DNA from: Hydrogenophaga sp.
GTDB lineage: Bacteria; Pseudomonadota; Gammaproteobacteria; Burkholderiales; Burkholderiaceae_C
Length of the DNA: 6,363 nt
Reading direction: 5' to 3'
Assembly: GCA_011390855.1 (NCBI GenBank)
Contig: JAABRN010000080.1
Coordinates: forward strand, 1-6,363
In this document: in pieces, positions 5,015 to 6,363 of the stretch
Layout: every line of letters begins with the position of its first letter
Numbering within the stretch: position 1 is the stretch's first letter
Notes under the pieces: generated by a model
Database searches by the model: none
What the model was told of the DNA's origin: nothing
What the model saw: only the letters and a program-made list of their open reading frames with translations
Program-made: the position numbers and the translations under genes

Positions 5015-6363
5015 ATGAGCCTGCGACGCATCGTTTTGCGCGATTTCGTCATCGTGCAATCTCTTGACCTCGAGCTCGACGGGGGCTTTGGGGTGCTCAC
5101 GGGTGAAACCGGCGCCGGCAAGTCCATCCTGATCGACGCACTGCAACTCGCGCTTGGTGGCAGAGCGGAAAGCGGCATGGTGCGCGAAGGTGCAACACGG
5201 TGCGAAATCGCGGTTGAATTCGAAACCATGCCCTCGCTGGCACCTTGGCTGGAGGAGCACGGATTTGCAGTGGATGAGACCCTGCTCCTGAGGCGAACGG
5301 TCGACACCGAAGGCCGCAGTCGCGCCTGGATCAATGGCAGCGCGGCCACCGCGTCCCAGCTCAAGGCTTTGGCCGAACCACTGGTGGACATTCATGGTCA
5401 GCACGCATGGCAAAGCCTCACACGCCCCCAGGCGGTGCGCGAATTGCTCGACGCCTATGCAGGAATCGACACACGAGAAGCCGAACAAGGCTGGATGGCA
5501 TGGCGCGACAGGCGCAAGGCCCTGATGGATGCCACAGAACGGCAGGCTTCATTGCAACAGGAAAGCGACCGACTGAGTTGGCAACTGGCTGAACTGGAAA
5601 AGCTCGCACCACTGCCTGGCGAATGGGAAGAGCTCAATACGCAGCATGCACGGCTGGCCAATGCACAAGCGCTGCTGGATGCTGCCCAGACAGCCATGGC
5701 CACGCTGGACGAAGAAGACGCCAGCGCCTCTGGACTGATCCACAAGGCGGTCGCAGCACTGAAAGCCCAGGTCCATATCGAACCCCTGTTCGTTCAACAC
5801 ATCGACTCACTGGAAGGCGTGATCACGCAAGTCCAGGACACCCTGCACGACCTGCACCAATACACGCGCAACGCAGACCTCGACCCAGTCCAGCTGGAAT
5901 CTCTGGATCAACGAATCTCACTGTGGATGTCGCTGGCCAGACGCTACCGCCGTGCACCAGAAGACCTCGCTGCCCTGCTGACGCAATGGAAGACCGAGCT
6001 GGGGCAAGTGGGTGAAGCGCTGGATCTGGCCCATTTGCAGCAGGCCGAAAAAAAGGCATGGCAGGCTTTCGAGAAGACGGTCAATGCCCTGACGAAGATG
6101 CGCCAGCAAGCCGCGCCGCGTCTTTCTGCTGCCGTGACCGCCACCATGCAGACGCTGGGCATGGAGGGTGGCGCTTTTGAGGTGGCACTCCGCAAGCTGG
6201 ATGAGGCCCAGGCACACGGCTGGGAACAGGTGGAGTTTCTGGTGGCGGGCCACGCCGGCACAACACCCAAGCCGGTCGGCAAGGTGGCCTCAGGTGGTGA
6301 ACTCTCGCGCATTGCGCTCGCGATTTCGGTGGTGACCAGCCAGCTCGGCACTGCGCCCACACT
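5015..6363 (+). CDS. recN: DNA repair protein RecN (3' truncated by window)
   Basis: RecN is an SMC-like ATPase that acts with RecA in recombinational repair of double-strand breaks. The first 449 codons are present. Walker A, GETGAGKS, is at 30-37 within LTGETGAGKSILIDALQLALGG. The RecN motif DIHGQH is at 125-130. A long, Gln-, Glu- and Leu-rich coiled-coil region spans about 160-400, including LQQESDRLSWQLAELEKL. The ABC signature SGGELSR is at about 426-432. The window ends before Walker B (DEVD in the family) and the last 100 or so residues; compared with E. coli RecN (553), spacing between motifs is normal and no break is seen. The ATG at 5015 is the only in-frame start near the conserved MSLRRIVLRDFVIV; upstream the frame meets a stop at 4982. 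No Shine-Dalgarno precedes it. It may share a transcript with nadK (58-bp gap) or have its own SOS-type promoter. Confidence 0.95.
   Translation, partial: MSLRRIVLRDFVIVQSLDLELDGGFGVLTGETGAGKSILIDALQLALGGRAESGMVREGATRCEIAVEFETMPSLAPWLEEHGFAVDETLLLRRTVDTEGRSRAWINGSAATASQLKALAEPLVDIHGQHAWQSLTRPQAVRELLDAYAGIDTREAEQGWMAWRDRRKALMDATERQASLQQESDRLSWQLAELEKLAPLPGEWEELNTQHARLANAQALLDAAQTAMATLDEEDASASGLIHKAVAALKAQVHIEPLFVQHIDSLEGVITQVQDTLHDLHQYTRNADLDPVQLESLDQRISLWMSLARRYRRAPEDLAALLTQWKTELGQVGEALDLAHLQQAEKKAWQAFEKTVNALTKMRQQAAPRLSAAVTATMQTLGMEGGAFEVALRKLDEAQAHGWEQVEFLVAGHAGTTPKPVGKVASGGELSRIALAISVVTSQLGTAPT

Noticed and set aside
5623..6015. Other-frame and minus-strand reading frames within recN
   Set aside because: The recN frame is continuous with conserved motifs through this region, and these alternatives show no family features.
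1..6363. CRISPR array, insertion sequence, attachment site, toxin-antitoxin or defence genes
   Set aside because: No repeated spacer structure, transposase or integrase, terminal repeats or unexplained coding sequence was found on either strand. Both tRNAs have intact 3' ends with no duplicated fragment nearby.

Overview
The window is a compact stretch of GC-rich chromosome carrying only conserved housekeeping and stress-response genes. Protein sequences and gene order point to a betaproteobacterium, most likely Burkholderiales close to Comamonadaceae. The clues are a GreB with an acidic N-terminal tail starting MSKAFTRE, an HrcA starting [10 protein letters not shown], nadK and recN running divergently from hrcA, and spoT next to greB. 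The family placement is inference from remembered family features; no search was run.

Layout. Positions 2-2029 (+) hold the 3' part of spoT, the bifunctional (p)ppGpp hydrolase/synthetase, whose N-terminus lies off the left edge. It converges on greB (2052-2612, -), a transcript-cleavage elongation factor, with 22 bp between the stop codons. Behind greB on the minus strand are a strong rho-independent terminator, tRNA-Arg(ACG), a CAU tRNA that I read as tRNA-Ile2 (lysidine type), and hrcA (2936-3955, -), the heat-shock repressor. An 83-bp divergent region separates hrcA from nadK (4039-4956, +), the NAD kinase. recN (5015 to the right edge, +), an SMC-like DNA repair ATPase, follows and is cut off by the window end before its Walker B motif. 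No stretch over 300 bp lacks a gene.

Functional theme. Most of these genes act in stress physiology: alarmone control of transcription (SpoT), rescue of stalled RNA polymerase (GreB), heat-shock repression (HrcA), NADPH supply (NadK) and double-strand break repair (RecN). I saw no evidence that they form one regulon. I found no mobile element, CRISPR array, toxin-antitoxin pair, defence module or unrecognised protein, and nothing I would call a new system.

The less ordinary signals are in the non-coding DNA. In the hrcA/nadK divergent region both genes have a -10-like hexamer ending exactly 6 nt before the ATG, which predicts leaderless mRNAs. A 10-bp direct repeat spaced by one helical turn sits inside the hrcA promoter. 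Between nadK and recN there are competing hairpins and a weak LexA-like palindrome. None of the four visible start codons has a clear Shine-Dalgarno sequence.
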